This document shows, in pieces, positions 34,254-46,795 of a stretch of 64,000 nucleotides of DNA. The notes beneath the pieces are model-generated. The model was given only the letters and a program-made list of their open reading frames with translations. It did not search any database and had not been told where the DNA came from. This DNA is from Flammeovirgaceae bacterium (lineage in GTDB: Bacteria > Bacteroidota > Bacteroidia > Cytophagales > Cyclobacteriaceae), in NCBI GenBank assembly GCA_021298355.1, contig JAJTEH010000011.1, positions 1-64,000 on the forward strand, in the 5' to 3' direction. The first letter of the stretch is position 1; the number at the start of each line of letters is the position of its first letter. Position numbers and translations under genes: made by a program.

Positions 34254-34826
34254 ATGGAATCTACCTTTAGAAAAATCTTACGCTATTTTTTTAGCGGAAC
34301 ATTGTTTATTGTTCCGTTAACAGCAACAGCCTATTTTATTTATGTGTCCTTTACCTGGCTCGATAGCTTGCTTCGCTTGCCTTATCCGGGCCTGGGCTTG
34401 CTCATTATTTTAGTTGCGATTACGGGCTTCGGTTATTTAACTTCTAACCTTGCTTTTCAAACTTTATCAACCTGGTTCGATCATGGCATGAATCGCATTC
34501 CGTTGGTAAAACTAATTTATTCTTCGCTTAAAGATTTACTCAGTGCGTTTGTAGGAGACAAGAAGAAGTTTAATAAACCTGTGCTTATTCTAATCAATAA
34601 AGAAAACACGCTACATCAAATTGGCTTTGTTACGCAACAAGATTTATCTGCGTTAGGATTAGAGGATATGATTTCGGTTTACATACCGCATTCTTATGCT
34701 TTTTCAGGCATGCATTATCTCGTACCTAAGTCATCCATAAAACCTTTAAACATTAGTGGGCCGGTTGCCATGAAATACATAGTTTCAGGAGGTGTATCGG
34801 GATTTTCTGAAAATGCAAAAGATTAA
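34254..34826 (+). CDS. DUF502 family membrane protein
   Basis: 190 residues. Two N-terminal membrane helices (FFSGTLFIVPLTATAYFIYV and GLGLLIILVAITGFGYL), then a soluble domain with IPLVKLIYSSLKDLLSAF, IGFVTQ and VYIPHSYAFSG, the typical DUF502 pattern. Family function is poorly known. The start is just after the nqr terminator, so a separate promoter or read-through is needed; none is clear. Confidence 0.85.
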   Translation: MESTFRKILRYFFSGTLFIVPLTATAYFIYVSFTWLDSLLRLPYPGLGLLIILVAITGFGYLTSNLAFQTLSTWFDHGMNRIPLVKLIYSSLKDLLSAFVGDKKKFNKPVLILINKENTLHQIGFVTQQDLSALGLEDMISVYIPHSYAFSGMHYLVPKSSIKPLNISGPVAMKYIVSGGVSGFSENAKD

Positions 34827-34829
34827 ACC

Positions 34830-35219
34830 GTGATAGCGCTACCACTCTTCGATGGCAAAAACAGATTTCGGGTTATTCAACTCAATTATACTGAATTAGT
34901 TTTAGTTGATTATAGTTACTTGAAAGAACGAGAGATGATTGATCTAACGGATTACCATCGTTTATGGGCGAAAGGAAAAAATAATACGAGTTTCATAGCT
35001 AATTACATCGGAACGTATGGAACACCAGCCTATATGAAGGCTGCCTATCAGTTTACAGAAGAAACAAAAAGTAGTGTTATACGCGGTGCATTTTTAGGTA
35101 TTAACGGACCTAAGGTAGCCTTACTAAAAGGTATTGTATATTTTATGAATGTAAACTTTAAAGCGTTTGACTCAGAAGAAGAAGCTTTAACTTTTGTTAC
35201 AGAAAAAACAAAAGATTGA
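34830..35219 (+). CDS. STAS/SEC14-like small protein
   Basis: 129 residues from GTG 34830, 3 bases after the DUF502 gene. Mixed alpha/beta; the C-terminal part VALLKGIVYFMNVNFKAFDSEEEALTF resembles the SpoIIAA-like/STAS-SEC14 family. The likeness is modest. Probably cytoplasmic and cotranscribed with the DUF502 gene. It ends 3 bases before a convergent gene. Confidence 0.55.
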   Translation: MIALPLFDGKNRFRVIQLNYTELVLVDYSYLKEREMIDLTDYHRLWAKGKNNTSFIANYIGTYGTPAYMKAAYQFTEETKSSVIRGAFLGINGPKVALLKGIVYFMNVNFKAFDSEEEALTFVTEKTKD

Positions 35220-35222
35220 TAG

Positions 35223-35672
35223 TTAGGCAATCCATTTCATAATGGCATTATAGCCTAAGTAAACAGCCGCTGTAATAATAAACGACCACGCCAGCGCGCT
35301 GATACTCATAAATAAAATAATTTTTTCTTTTTGTCTGGTAAAACTTACGGCTAATAACGTTCCACCTATAGGAGTAAGTAGAATAGGCGTAAAAAAAGCA
35401 ATACCGGCTAATCCAAAACGAGCTACAAAAGATTTATTTTTAAGGGGTGGTACATCTTTCTTTTTGCGAACTAACTTTCGTAAAATTCTAGTTCGTATAA
35501 ATTCTCCGAAATAAGTAAAGGCAAAAACGGAAATCATCATGCCTAAAGCAGTGGCAAAAGCCGTAGTTAAAAAATGCAAGCCAGCGGCCTTACCGGCAAA
35601 CGGACCGAAAATAAATTTTAACATGCTGGGCAGCAGCACCAGAGTTATCGCTTTTACAATTTCTTCCCACAT
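35223..35672 (-). CDS. Small polytopic membrane protein
   Basis: 149 residues from ATG 35672; a longer frame to 35720 runs into upp and is rejected. About four membrane helices, with a basic loop (RTRILRKLVRKKKDVPPLK) on the cytoplasmic side. FGLAGIAFFTPILLTPIGGTL recalls the small multidrug export or DedA-like families, but I am not confident of either. It starts 13 bases after upp on the same strand and is likely cotranscribed. Confidence 0.6.
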   Translation of the reverse strand: MWEEIVKAITLVLLPSMLKFIFGPFAGKAAGLHFLTTAFATALGMMISVFAFTYFGEFIRTRILRKLVRKKKDVPPLKNKSFVARFGLAGIAFFTPILLTPIGGTLLAVSFTRQKEKIILFMSISALAWSFIITAAVYLGYNAIMKWIA

Positions 35673-35685
35673 ACAAATAGTTGTA

Positions 35686-36327
35686 CTATATCTTCTCTCC
35701 AAATGAAAGGTCACCGGCATCGCCTAAACCCGGAATAATATAAGCGTGTTGATTTAACTTTTGTTCTACCGCAAAAGTCCAAAGTGTGTAATCTTTCTTT
35801 AAATGATTTTCAATATACGTTATTCCTTCGGGTGCAGCTAATAATGAAACAATGTGCCAATGCTTAGGTGTTCCGTTTTTTTTGAGTAATTCAATGGAAC
35901 GGATAATCGATTTTCCTGTTGCTAACATCGGATCAATCAGGCATACTGTTTTGTCATCTAAATTATTGGTGGCTAAATAATCGAGTTTGATTTCAATCTC
36001 TTTAGATTCTACTCTATATGCACCAATAAAGCCGGCATCACTTTCAGGAAAGAAATCCAGCAGCCCCTCGAAATAGGGAAGTCCTGCACGTAAAATGGTA
36101 ATTAATACAGGCGATTCTTTGAGATGATGTGAAGGATGATTGGCCAGTGGAGTTTGAATTTGTGTATCGATATACGTTAACCGCTTGGATAATTCGTAAG
36201 CCATAATTTGCCCCAACCGATATAAATTAATGCGAAATAGTTGGCGGTTGTTTTGGGTTTCTTTGTTTCGCAATTCGTTGAGGAAATGTTTGGCAACCGA
36301 GTTCTCTTTTCCGATGTTTACAAGCAT
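35686..36327 (-). CDS. upp: Uracil phosphoribosyltransferase
   Basis: 213 residues from ATG 36327 ([11 protein letters not shown]); the in-frame ATG at 36381 overlaps the divergent gene and is rejected. The PRPP-binding motif is [14 protein letters not shown], and [11 protein letters not shown] near the end binds uracil. [17 protein letters not shown] is conserved. It converts uracil and PRPP to UMP. Only 36 bases separate its start from the divergent M42 peptidase gene. Confidence 0.92.
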   Translation of the reverse strand: MLVNIGKENSVAKHFLNELRNKETQNNRQLFRINLYRLGQIMAYELSKRLTYIDTQIQTPLANHPSHHLKESPVLITILRAGLPYFEGLLDFFPESDAGFIGAYRVESKEIEIKLDYLATNNLDDKTVCLIDPMLATGKSIIRSIELLKKNGTPKHWHIVSLLAAPEGITYIENHLKKDYTLWTFAVEQKLNQHAYIIPGLGDAGDLSFGEKI

Positions 36328-36363
36328 AAATTTCCTTTTCGAAAATTTAAAGAAAGAAATCGA

Positions 36364-37308
36364 ATGCCTGTTAAAAAACAAGAAATAAAAGTTAAGTATG
36401 CTCTGCTAGAAGCTTTGTGTAAGGTGCACGCTCCATCGGGAAGCGAAAGCACCATGAAAGAGTTTTTGCTTTCATACATTAAAAAGAATAGTAAGCATTG
36501 GAAATACAAACCAGTTGTAGTAGCAGGCAATGATTTACAGGATTGCATAATCTTAAAATTTGGAAAGCCACGCACTGCCATTTATGCACACATGGATTCG
36601 TTGGGTTTTACTGTTCGATACGATAACCAGTTGGTTCCGATTGGCAGCCCCGATGCACCAGCGGGTACCTATCTGGTGGGTGAAGATTCAACAGGAGCGA
36701 TTCGATGTAAACTGCAGTACGACCACGAAAACCATGCTTTGTTTGAGTTTGGTCGTACCATAGACAGAGGCACAACGTTAACGTATGAGGTTAATTTTAA
36801 AGAAGAAAAAGATTTTATTCAATCAGCTTACTTAGATAATCGATTAGGTATTTTAAACGCTTTACATGTAGCTGAAACGTTAAAAGATGGTTTGATTATT
36901 TTTTCTTGTTGGGAAGAACACAGTGGAGGTGCCGTGCCGTATCTGGCCAAAATCATGTTCGAGAAATATAAAGTGAAGCAAGCTTTGATTTCAGACATTA
37001 CGTGGGTAACCGATGGCGTGCATCATGGCAAAGGAGTTGTAGTTTCCCTTCGGGATAGAAATTTGCCGAGAAAAACTTTTTTAAATCAAATTACTAAGCT
37101 CGCTGCGCAAAGTAAAATTCCTTTTCAATTAGAAGTGGAAGGCGTGGGCTCAAGCGATGGTCGCGAGTTGCAACTTTCTCCTTATCCTATCGATTGGTGT
37201 TTTATTGGTGCGCCAGAAGAAGGAGCGCATTCGCCAACCGAACGCGTACACAAAAAAGATATCGAAGCGATGATTTATCTCTATCGTTACTTAATGGAAA
37301 AACTCTGA
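36364..37308 (+). CDS. M42-family aminopeptidase
   Basis: 314 residues from ATG 36364; the open frame extends left to 36241 but that part overlaps upp. Two-metal site residues are visible in [33 protein letters not shown] and [12 protein letters not shown]42 enzymes are cytoplasmic metallo-aminopeptidases with a TET-type shell. Substrate preference cannot be told. Divergent from upp. Confidence 0.88.
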   Translation: MPVKKQEIKVKYALLEALCKVHAPSGSESTMKEFLLSYIKKNSKHWKYKPVVVAGNDLQDCIILKFGKPRTAIYAHMDSLGFTVRYDNQLVPIGSPDAPAGTYLVGEDSTGAIRCKLQYDHENHALFEFGRTIDRGTTLTYEVNFKEEKDFIQSAYLDNRLGILNALHVAETLKDGLIIFSCWEEHSGGAVPYLAKIMFEKYKVKQALISDITWVTDGVHHGKGVVVSLRDRNLPRKTFLNQITKLAAQSKIPFQLEVEGVGSSDGRELQLSPYPIDWCFIGAPEEGAHSPTERVHKKDIEAMIYLYRYLMEKL

Positions 37309-37334
37309 AAACAATCTGTAGCTGAAAGGAGTTA

Positions 37335-37363
37335 CTTGAGGTTAAAAAATTACCTTATATTTG
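37335..37363 (+). promoter_or_regulatory. Promoter of hpt
   Basis: CTTG at 37335-37338, a 17-base spacer and TATATTTG at 37356-37363. The -7 box matches the Bacteroidota consensus and lies 19 bases before the hpt ATG. Confidence 0.55.
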
Positions 37364-37382
37364 CGCCCCCTCTGGTATAGTT

Positions 37383-37910
37383 ATGAAAGTGAAAGATTTG
37401 GAGTTTAAGCCATTTATCAAGGCAGAAGATATTCAAAAGAAAGTTAAAACATTAGCAAAGCAAATCGATATAGATTACGCGGATAAAACTCCTATTTTGC
37501 TACCTATCTTAAATGGTTCGTTTATATTCGCTGCTGATTTAGTTAAACAAATTAATATTGCTTGTAAAGTATCTTTTGTAAAAATTAATTCTTACGTGGG
37601 CACACAAAGCACAGGGCAATTAAAAACACTTATTGGCTTGGAAGAAAGTTTATTCGGTCAGCATATTATTATTGTTGAAGATATAGTTGATACCGGATTA
37701 ACCCTTCAGAAAATAGTAGATGAACTAAGAAGTTTGGGTACTAAATCGGTTGAAGTAGTTGCCTTACTTAGAAAAACACCTGCCCGCGAAAAAAACATAG
37801 AAGTAAAATACGTTGGCTTCGAAATAGATAATGAATTCGTTTTAGGTTACGGGTTAGATTACGATGGGCTTGGTCGCAATACCGACCACATCCTGAAGGC
37901 TAAGGCGTAG
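37383..37910 (+). CDS. hpt: Hypoxanthine phosphoribosyltransferase
   Basis: 175 residues. IIIVEDIVDTGLTLQKIVDEL is the PRPP-binding motif of purine transferases, LPILNGSFIFAADL is the N-terminal loop and FVLGYGLDYDGLGRN the C-terminal hood. It salvages hypoxanthine and guanine to IMP and GMP. adk follows 55 bases downstream with its own promoter-like box. Confidence 0.92.
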   Translation: MKVKDLEFKPFIKAEDIQKKVKTLAKQIDIDYADKTPILLPILNGSFIFAADLVKQINIACKVSFVKINSYVGTQSTGQLKTLIGLEESLFGQHIIIVEDIVDTGLTLQKIVDELRSLGTKSVEVVALLRKTPAREKNIEVKYVGFEIDNEFVLGYGLDYDGLGRNTDHILKAKA

Positions 37911-37936
37911 CAATTGGCATTTTAATTTTTCATGCG

Positions 37937-37960
37937 TATCTTTCAGGCTTATTAATAAGC
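37937..37960 (+). promoter_or_regulatory. adk leader: -7-like box and 14-bp palindrome
   Basis: TATCTTTC (37937-37944) is a -7-like box; directly after it lies the perfect palindrome GCTTATTAATAAGC (37947-37960), 5 bases before the adk ATG. It would fall at the transcript start, where a repressor or a 5' hairpin could act. Confidence 0.4.
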
Positions 37961-37965
37961 AAAGC

Positions 37966-38529
37966 ATGGTAAACCTGGTATTGTTTGGCCCTCCTGGTGC
38001 AGGCAAAGGCACGCAAAGCGAAAAGCTGATTGCCAAGTACGGATTTGTACATATTTCAACAGGAGATTTATTCAGGTGGCATACTAAAAACGATACAGCT
38101 TTAGGTAAACGCGTAAAAGAAATCATGAACAGCGGAGAGTTGGTTCCGGATGAAATTACCATTGCCATGTTAAAAGAAGAATTAGATAAAAATCCACAAG
38201 CGAAAGGTTTTTTATTCGATGGTTTCCCGCGCACAGTTGCACAGGCAGAAGCATTAGATCGTTTTATGCAAGAAAATAATTCTGCTATCCATCATGTAGT
38301 AGCCTTAGAAGTTACAGAAGCAGAAGTGCGCGCAAGAATTGCAAAAAGAAAATTGATCGACAACCGCGCGGATGATGAAGAAGATAAATTGAATAAACGC
38401 ATCAGCGAGTATTTTAATAAAACCATTCACGTATTGCCATATTACAAACAACAAGGCAGATTATCTGCTGTAAATGGCATTGGAGAAATCGATACCATCT
38501 TTCAGAGCATTTGTAAAATAATAGGATAA
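37966..38529 (+). CDS. adk: Adenylate kinase
   Basis: 187 residues. P-loop GPPGAGKGTQS, HISTGDLFRWH, FDGFPRTVAQAEALD and DNRADDEEDKLNKRI are conserved adenylate kinase motifs. The LID is the short form without zinc fingers, as is usual in Bacteroidota. It interconverts ATP plus AMP and two ADP. Confidence 0.95.
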   Translation: MVNLVLFGPPGAGKGTQSEKLIAKYGFVHISTGDLFRWHTKNDTALGKRVKEIMNSGELVPDEITIAMLKEELDKNPQAKGFLFDGFPRTVAQAEALDRFMQENNSAIHHVVALEVTEAEVRARIAKRKLIDNRADDEEDKLNKRISEYFNKTIHVLPYYKQQGRLSAVNGIGEIDTIFQSICKIIG

Positions 38530-38609
38530 AATTCTATGGGTGAGTCGTTAATCGATTAACATTGGTAAAAGCATCTTCTAAGCCTAATTGAAAATCATTA
38601 TCTTGTGAA

Positions 38610-39065
38610 ATGATTCAAAAGGTTTACATAGATACCTCTGTTATTGGTGGATATTTTGATGAGGAATTTGAGTTATACACCAAGTTGTTTTTCGAAAAGG
38701 TAAAACAAGGAGAATTTCGAGTAATTTTATCTGACTTATTGATAACAGAGCTACAAGGTGCACCTGAAAACGTAATCAAGTTCTTTAAATCTATTCCAAG
38801 AAAGCAAATTGAGTTTGTTGAACAGACATCAGACTCCATTCTATTAGGTGAAGAATATTTGAAAGAAGGTGTTGTTGGAAAAACTAGCCGAGCAGATTGT
38901 AGGCATATTGCTCTTGCGACTTTAATAAACGCAGACATTTTAGTAAGTTGGAATTTCAAACATATTGTTAATATTAACAGGATAAGAGGATATAATTCTG
39001 TAAATATTAAACATGGCCATAGAATTTTGGAGATTAGGACACCACGTGAAATATTGGAGTTATGA
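38610..39065 (+). CDS. PIN-domain protein, candidate toxin RNase
   Basis: 151 residues. The acidic PIN residues are Asp8 (YIDTSVIGGYF), Glu47 (LLITELQGA), Asp96 (SRADCRHIALA) and Asp109 (NADILVSWN), so the metal site looks complete. VapC-like PIN toxins cut tRNA or mRNA, and this fits the type. The partner gene follows with a 4-base ATGA overlap. The toxin comes first, opposite to classical vapBC order. Confidence 0.8.
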   Translation: MIQKVYIDTSVIGGYFDEEFELYTKLFFEKVKQGEFRVILSDLLITELQGAPENVIKFFKSIPRKQIEFVEQTSDSILLGEEYLKEGVVGKTSRADCRHIALATLINADILVSWNFKHIVNINRIRGYNSVNIKHGHRILEIRTPREILEL

Positions 39066-39226
39066 AAACAGAAACAAAAAATAAGAAGACTTTCGATGCT
39101 GTTGAATTTATGCGAAAAAGAAGAGAAACGATTTCAAAAGAAATTGATGGATTAACACCCGAAGAAGAAATCAGATATTTTAAGCAGAAGGCTTCGGTAT
39201 TTAGAAAAGAAAATAAACTAGACTAA
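39062..39226 (+). CDS. Small partner of the PIN protein, candidate antitoxin
   Basis: 54 residues starting on the ATGA overlap with the PIN gene. Highly charged (KTETKNKKTFDAVEFMRKRR), then a helical LTPEEEIRYFKQKASVF. No clear DNA-binding fold, but the size, coupling and charge fit an antitoxin that wraps a PIN toxin. A conserved phrase like FDAVEFMR followed by I-KE-G-T-EE is what I recall for such PIN partners in Bacteroidota. Confidence 0.65.
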   Translation: MKTETKNKKTFDAVEFMRKRRETISKEIDGLTPEEEIRYFKQKASVFRKENKLD

Positions 39227-39334
39227 TTGATACTTATAATGTAAGATTCGATTCATAAAATTGTTTTTTGAAAAAATAAAGAAGCTATAACTTGTTTACA
39301 TCTTTTTATCATACCCTTTTAATCACCTGTTCTC

Positions 39335-40324
39335 ATGTCTGCTCCCAACTTTATTGACTACGTAAAATTCTGTTCGCGCTCAGGCGCAGGTGGGCCAGGC
39401 TATTTGCATTTTAACAGAGAGAAACACAACCCAAATGGTGGGCCCGATGGTGGTGATGGTGGAAGAGGTGGACATATTATTTTGCGAGGCAACGCACAGA
39501 TGTGGACACTCTTGCATTTGAAATACCGCAAACACATTATTGCTGAAGCAGGAGAAAGAGGCGATGCGCAAGACAGAACAGGTGCTTCGGGTAAAGATGA
39601 AATCATTGAAGTTCCTCTCGGCACAGTAGCCAGAAAAGCAGATACAGGAGAATTAGTGTGTGAGATTACAGAAGATGGACAAGAAGTTATTTTAACACCA
39701 GGAGGAAGAGGCGGTAAAGGAAATGCATTTTTTGCAACCTCTACTAACCGCGCACCCGACTATGCACAACCCGGAGAGCCCGGCATTGAAGAATGGATCA
39801 TTCTCGAATTAAAATTATTAGCTGATGTTGGTTTAGTTGGTTTTCCTAATGCAGGTAAATCTACTTTGTTGTCGGTTGTATCGGCAGCTAAACCTAAAAT
39901 TGGTGATTATCCTTTTACAACCTTAACGCCTAACTTAGGTGTGGTGGCCTATCGCGATGATAAATCTTTTGTGATGGCGGATATTCCGGGTATAATTGAA
40001 GGAGCGGCAGAAGGAAAAGGATTGGGCATTCGTTTTTTGCGACACATCGAGCGCAATGCTTTGCTTTTGTTTTTAATACCAGCAGATGCTAAAGACATTA
40101 GAAAAGAATATGATATTCTACTTGATGAATTGCGCAAATACAATCCTGAATTGTTAGATAAGAAAAGATTACTCGCCATTTCTAAGTCGGATATGTTGGA
40201 TGATGAATTAATGACGGAGATGAAAAAAGAATTGCCGGAAGATTTACCCGTTGTGTTTATTTCATCCGTTACGCAGCAAGGCATTATGGCATTGAAGGAT
40301 TTGATTTGGCGTAATCTACACTAG
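39335..40324 (+). CDS. obgE: Obg-family GTPase
   Basis: 329 residues. The glycine-rich Obg fold ([28 protein letters not shown]) is followed by a GTPase domain with G1 [10 protein letters not shown]2/G3 YPFTTLTP and [10 protein letters not shown], and G4 ISKSD. No C-terminal OCT domain, normal in this phylum. It is a late 50S-assembly and stress-response GTPase. Confidence 0.95.
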   Translation: MSAPNFIDYVKFCSRSGAGGPGYLHFNREKHNPNGGPDGGDGGRGGHIILRGNAQMWTLLHLKYRKHIIAEAGERGDAQDRTGASGKDEIIEVPLGTVARKADTGELVCEITEDGQEVILTPGGRGGKGNAFFATSTNRAPDYAQPGEPGIEEWIILELKLLADVGLVGFPNAGKSTLLSVVSAAKPKIGDYPFTTLTPNLGVVAYRDDKSFVMADIPGIIEGAAEGKGLGIRFLRHIERNALLLFLIPADAKDIRKEYDILLDELRKYNPELLDKKRLLAISKSDMLDDELMTEMKKELPEDLPVVFISSVTQQGIMALKDLIWRNLH

Positions 40325-40520
40325 CGTTGTTTGGTTAGTGTTTGATTTTCACACTTAGTTTAACTTTAAAATGAGAAAAATCATGGGAGGTTAAACAGAA
40401 GTAATCAAATTTTTATTTTCGAGTCGTTAATTGTGAAAGAAAGTTTTTTATGTCTATTTTAGTTTGCCAAAAAAAACTATTTTTGTTTTTCTAAAAGGGC
40501 TCCCAAAAGTTATTATACAT

Positions 40521-41738
40521 ATGCGAAAACTTCTACATCTTTCACTTTTACTTTTTTTTAGCTCAATCGCTATTGCTCAAACTAAATTTGAAGAAGGTTA
40601 TTTTATTTTAAATTCCGGAGATAGAGTTGAATGCTTTATAAAAAAAGAAGTTTGGAAAAATAATCCGACTGAGATACGATATAAACTAGATTTAAATTCT
40701 AAAGAAAGCATAGCAAGCGGCAACGACATAAAAGAATTCGGTTTTACGAAAGGAGCAGTTTATGTGAAAGCAACTGTTCAGATAGACAGGTCGCCATCAG
40801 CCTTGAACAATCTAACTATAGATCGTACACCTAAGTTTAGTGAAGAAACACTTTTCTTGAAATTATTGGTAAACGGATATGCCAAATTGTATCAGTATGA
40901 TGATAAGGACTTAATTCGTTTTTTTTATCAACATGGCAACATTCCGATTACACAATTAGTGTACAAAGCATATTTGATAGACTCTAAAATAGCCTACAAC
41001 TACCAGTATAAACAACAACTTAGTTTAGATTTTAAAAATTCAGATGTCGCATACGATGAATTTGAGAATTGCTTATACACGTCCAAGTCTTTAAGCAATT
41101 TGTTCAGGTTGATAAACAGAGCATATTCAAAAGATGAGAGACAGAGTTTAGATAAACTTCAAAAGGATGAGTATAACATAACTATTCGCCCTGGTCTGGT
41201 TTTACCTATTGTAGAATTTGAAGATAAGAGATCGGTCTATCGTGATGTGGATTACAGTGCTAAAGCAAATTTTCGTTTTGGTACAGAGTTCGCTTATTTG
41301 GTTCCAGCGTACAATGATAAACTTGAGTTATTATTCGAACCAACATTTGTTCACTTAGACTTAGAAAAGACCTATGCATCTTCTCAAATTACAGGTGGTT
41401 TAGTAACCGCTAAATTTGAATACACGGCAATAGATATGAATTTCGGTGCGAGATATAATTTCTTTGTATCAAACAATTCCAAGATATCTTTATTAGCACA
41501 GTATTGTATAGATGTTCGTTTCGATAATAGTCAGACATATTCGAGGCGTGGTGTAAGTTTTAATGAGTTAGAGTTAAGGTCAGTTGGCAACCTGATTTTT
41601 GGTGCTGGATATAAACATGGTGATCGCCTAAGTGTAGAATTGAGATATGGACTTAATAGAAATGTTGTTAGCGACTACCTTGATATATCAAATAAATTTC
41701 AAACCTTGTCGTTAGTTTTAGGCTATACCATATTTTAG
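40521..41738 (+). CDS. Exported protein with C-terminal beta-barrel-like domain
   Basis: 405 residues from ATG 40521, chosen because it begins the signal peptide MRKLLHLSLLLFFSSIAIAQ; an upstream TTG at 40464 is rejected. Residues about 20-200 share a pattern with the protein at 17180 (EEGYFILNSGDRVECFI versus IVLETGDTLKGNV). From about residue 230 the sequence alternates like an outer-membrane barrel (NFRFGTEFAYLVP, AIDMNFGARYNFFV, LSVELRYGLNRN). A possible -7 box TATTTTTG lies at 40478-40485. Unknown function. Confidence 0.65.
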   Translation: MRKLLHLSLLLFFSSIAIAQTKFEEGYFILNSGDRVECFIKKEVWKNNPTEIRYKLDLNSKESIASGNDIKEFGFTKGAVYVKATVQIDRSPSALNNLTIDRTPKFSEETLFLKLLVNGYAKLYQYDDKDLIRFFYQHGNIPITQLVYKAYLIDSKIAYNYQYKQQLSLDFKNSDVAYDEFENCLYTSKSLSNLFRLINRAYSKDERQSLDKLQKDEYNITIRPGLVLPIVEFEDKRSVYRDVDYSAKANFRFGTEFAYLVPAYNDKLELLFEPTFVHLDLEKTYASSQITGGLVTAKFEYTAIDMNFGARYNFFVSNNSKISLLAQYCIDVRFDNSQTYSRRGVSFNELELRSVGNLIFGAGYKHGDRLSVELRYGLNRNVVSDYLDISNKFQTLSLVLGYTIF

Positions 41739-41975
41739 TAGAACGAAAGAAAGCATGCTCTTTTGTTAACCACAAAAATAAATACCTATACTATACGTTT
41801 TTTTTTGTCTTGAAAATAGCTATGCTATCTACTAATCGTTTGAAATGCAAATCAAGATAAACTTACTTTATGTTGAGCTTACTTGAATAAAGAGTGTGTT
41901 ATACTTTCTAATTTTGCATCGAAAGCGAATAACAAAAAGTTTTCTACTATCTAATACCTAAATTCAAACGTCTCT

Positions 41976-45110
<3,135 letters not shown>

Positions 45111-45142
45111 AGTTAGCGATTAAAAAGACAAGTTTAGGAAGA

Positions 45143-45235
45143 TTTTCTTGCAATCGCTTGCAAGAAAAAAGCAGTATATCCATTAGCAAAAAAAAATCGA
45201 AAAAATCAAGTGGTGCACACCTTGATTTATCCACA
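45143..45235 (+). promoter_or_regulatory. Region upstream of dnaA: palindrome and DnaA box
   Basis: Perfect inverted repeat TTTTCTTGCAA / TTGCAAGAAAA at 45143-45153 and 45158-45168, an AATCAAG / CTTGATT pair at about 45204-45227, and the DnaA box TTATCCACA at 45227-45235. CATCTTTG at 45246-45253 may be the -7 box. Only one perfect DnaA box is visible, so this is more likely an autoregulated dnaA promoter than a full oriC. Confidence 0.5.
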
Positions 45236-45306
45236 ACTTTTATCACATCTTTGTCTCCCTTTCAAAAAAAAGGATTGGCTTTTAATCAACCTTTAACTCT
45301 TTCATC

Positions 45307-46728
45307 ATGATAGAAGTAAGTTGCGAAACTGTATGGACAGATTGTCTGGACATCATCCGCCCCGAAGTTGGCGATGAAAACTTCGGTACTTGGTTTAAAC
45401 CTATTAAACCAATACGAGTAGATGCTGATGTTTTAACAATTGAAGTTCCTTCGCAATTCTTTTACGAGTGGTTAGAAGAACATTATGTACCCGTGTTAAA
45501 AAAAGCCATTCACACGGTGTTGGGCCCAACCGGCAGATTAGAATATTCGGTAATTGTTGATAGTGGCAATCAACAAGCGCCAGCAGTTGCTGTTAATTAC
45601 CCCAATGGGTCAACCAATCGAAAGTCGGCACTTAATAGTATTGGTGCTGATGATTATTCGCCTTTTACTTTTAAAGCATTAAATCCGCAAACGGTTAACT
45701 CCCGACTTAATCCGAATTACAGTTTCGATAACTTTGTTGAAGGCGATTGTAATCGTTTAGCACGCTCTGCCGGTTTAGCGGTTGCAAAGAAACCCGGTGT
45801 TACTTCTTTTAATCCGTTGATGTTGTATGGTGGAGTAGGTGTAGGTAAAACACACTTGGTGCAAGCCATCGGCAACGAGATAAAAAGTAATCTGCCTAAC
45901 AAAGTTGTTTTGTATGTTGATCAAAATGATTTTACTAGCCAGTTTTTAAACGCGCTGCAAAATCATAAAATGCAAGAGTTCCAAAATTTTTATTTACAGG
46001 TAGATGTTCTGATATTAGATGATGTACAGTTTTTAGCAGGAAGAGAAAAAACACAAGAAATGTTTTTCCACATCTTCAATCAACTGCATCAAACAGGTAA
46101 GCAAATTATCATGACGAGCGATTGCCCGCCTCGCGATTTAAAAGGATTTCAAGAAAGATTATTGTCGCGTTTTAAGTGGGGATTAACAGCAGACTTGCAA
46201 GAACCAGATTTTGAAACGAAGTTGGCTATCGTGCATCGTAAAATGCAAGCAGATGGCATAGACATGCCGAAAGAAGTGGCAGAATATTTAGCCTATAGTG
46301 TAGATACCAACTTGCGTGATATGGAAGGAGTTTTAAACTCACTCATCTTTCACGCCACTTTACTAAAGAAAGACATCGATTTAGAGTTAGCGAAAGAAGT
46401 GTTGAAAAACATTATTAAAGAAATTCAAAGTGATGTAAGCGTAGATTTTATACAAAAAACAGTTGCCGATCATTTTAAAGTAGATTTAGATTCGATGAAA
46501 GGCAAAGTGAAAAAGAGAGAAATCGTTATACCTCGCCAGGTGGCCATGTATTTCTGTAAACGATACACACAACTTACGCTTGCTTTAATTGGCGAAAATT
46601 TTGGAGGAAGAGACCACAGCACCGTAATTCATGCGCTTGAGTCTGTTGAAGATATGATGAAAACCGATCCTAATTTTAAAAATACTGTTGAAGAATTAGG
46701 CAAGCGATTAAAAATGAGGGTTCAATAG
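45307..46728 (+). CDS. dnaA: Chromosomal replication initiator DnaA
   Basis: 473 residues. Domain I (ETVWTDCLDIIRPEVGDENF), a variable linker, AAA+ domain with Walker A YGGVGVGKTHL and Walker B VDVLILDDVQFL, and domain IV with the DnaA-box-reading GRDHSTVIHALE. All key residues are intact. ATP-bound DnaA opens the origin. It stands alone, not beside dnaN, and its promoter carries a DnaA box. Confidence 0.97.
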   Translation: MIEVSCETVWTDCLDIIRPEVGDENFGTWFKPIKPIRVDADVLTIEVPSQFFYEWLEEHYVPVLKKAIHTVLGPTGRLEYSVIVDSGNQQAPAVAVNYPNGSTNRKSALNSIGADDYSPFTFKALNPQTVNSRLNPNYSFDNFVEGDCNRLARSAGLAVAKKPGVTSFNPLMLYGGVGVGKTHLVQAIGNEIKSNLPNKVVLYVDQNDFTSQFLNALQNHKMQEFQNFYLQVDVLILDDVQFLAGREKTQEMFFHIFNQLHQTGKQIIMTSDCPPRDLKGFQERLLSRFKWGLTADLQEPDFETKLAIVHRKMQADGIDMPKEVAEYLAYSVDTNLRDMEGVLNSLIFHATLLKKDIDLELAKEVLKNIIKEIQSDVSVDFIQKTVADHFKVDLDSMKGKVKKREIVIPRQVAMYFCKRYTQLTLALIGENFGGRDHSTVIHALESVEDMMKTDPNFKNTVEELGKRLKMRVQ

Positions 46729-46752
46729 ATTTACGTATAATCTACTTAAAAT

Positions 46753-46784
46753 AAAAAGACCACGGTTTAAATCGTGGTCTTTTT
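46753..46784. terminator. Bidirectional terminator after dnaA
   Basis: Perfect 12-bp stem AAAAAGACCACG / CGTGGTCTTTTT with an 8-base loop. It serves dnaA and the convergent gene ending at 46796. Confidence 0.9.
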
Positions 46785-46795
46785 ATTTATTCAAT

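Noticed and set aside
41909-41916. TAATTTTG box on the plus strand
   Set aside because: It matches the -7 consensus but points into the 3' end of the mutase gene with no plus-strand gene downstream and no -33 element.
45143-45235. Confident oriC call
   Set aside because: Only one perfect DnaA box was found by eye; origin assignment needs genome-wide skew and box clustering.
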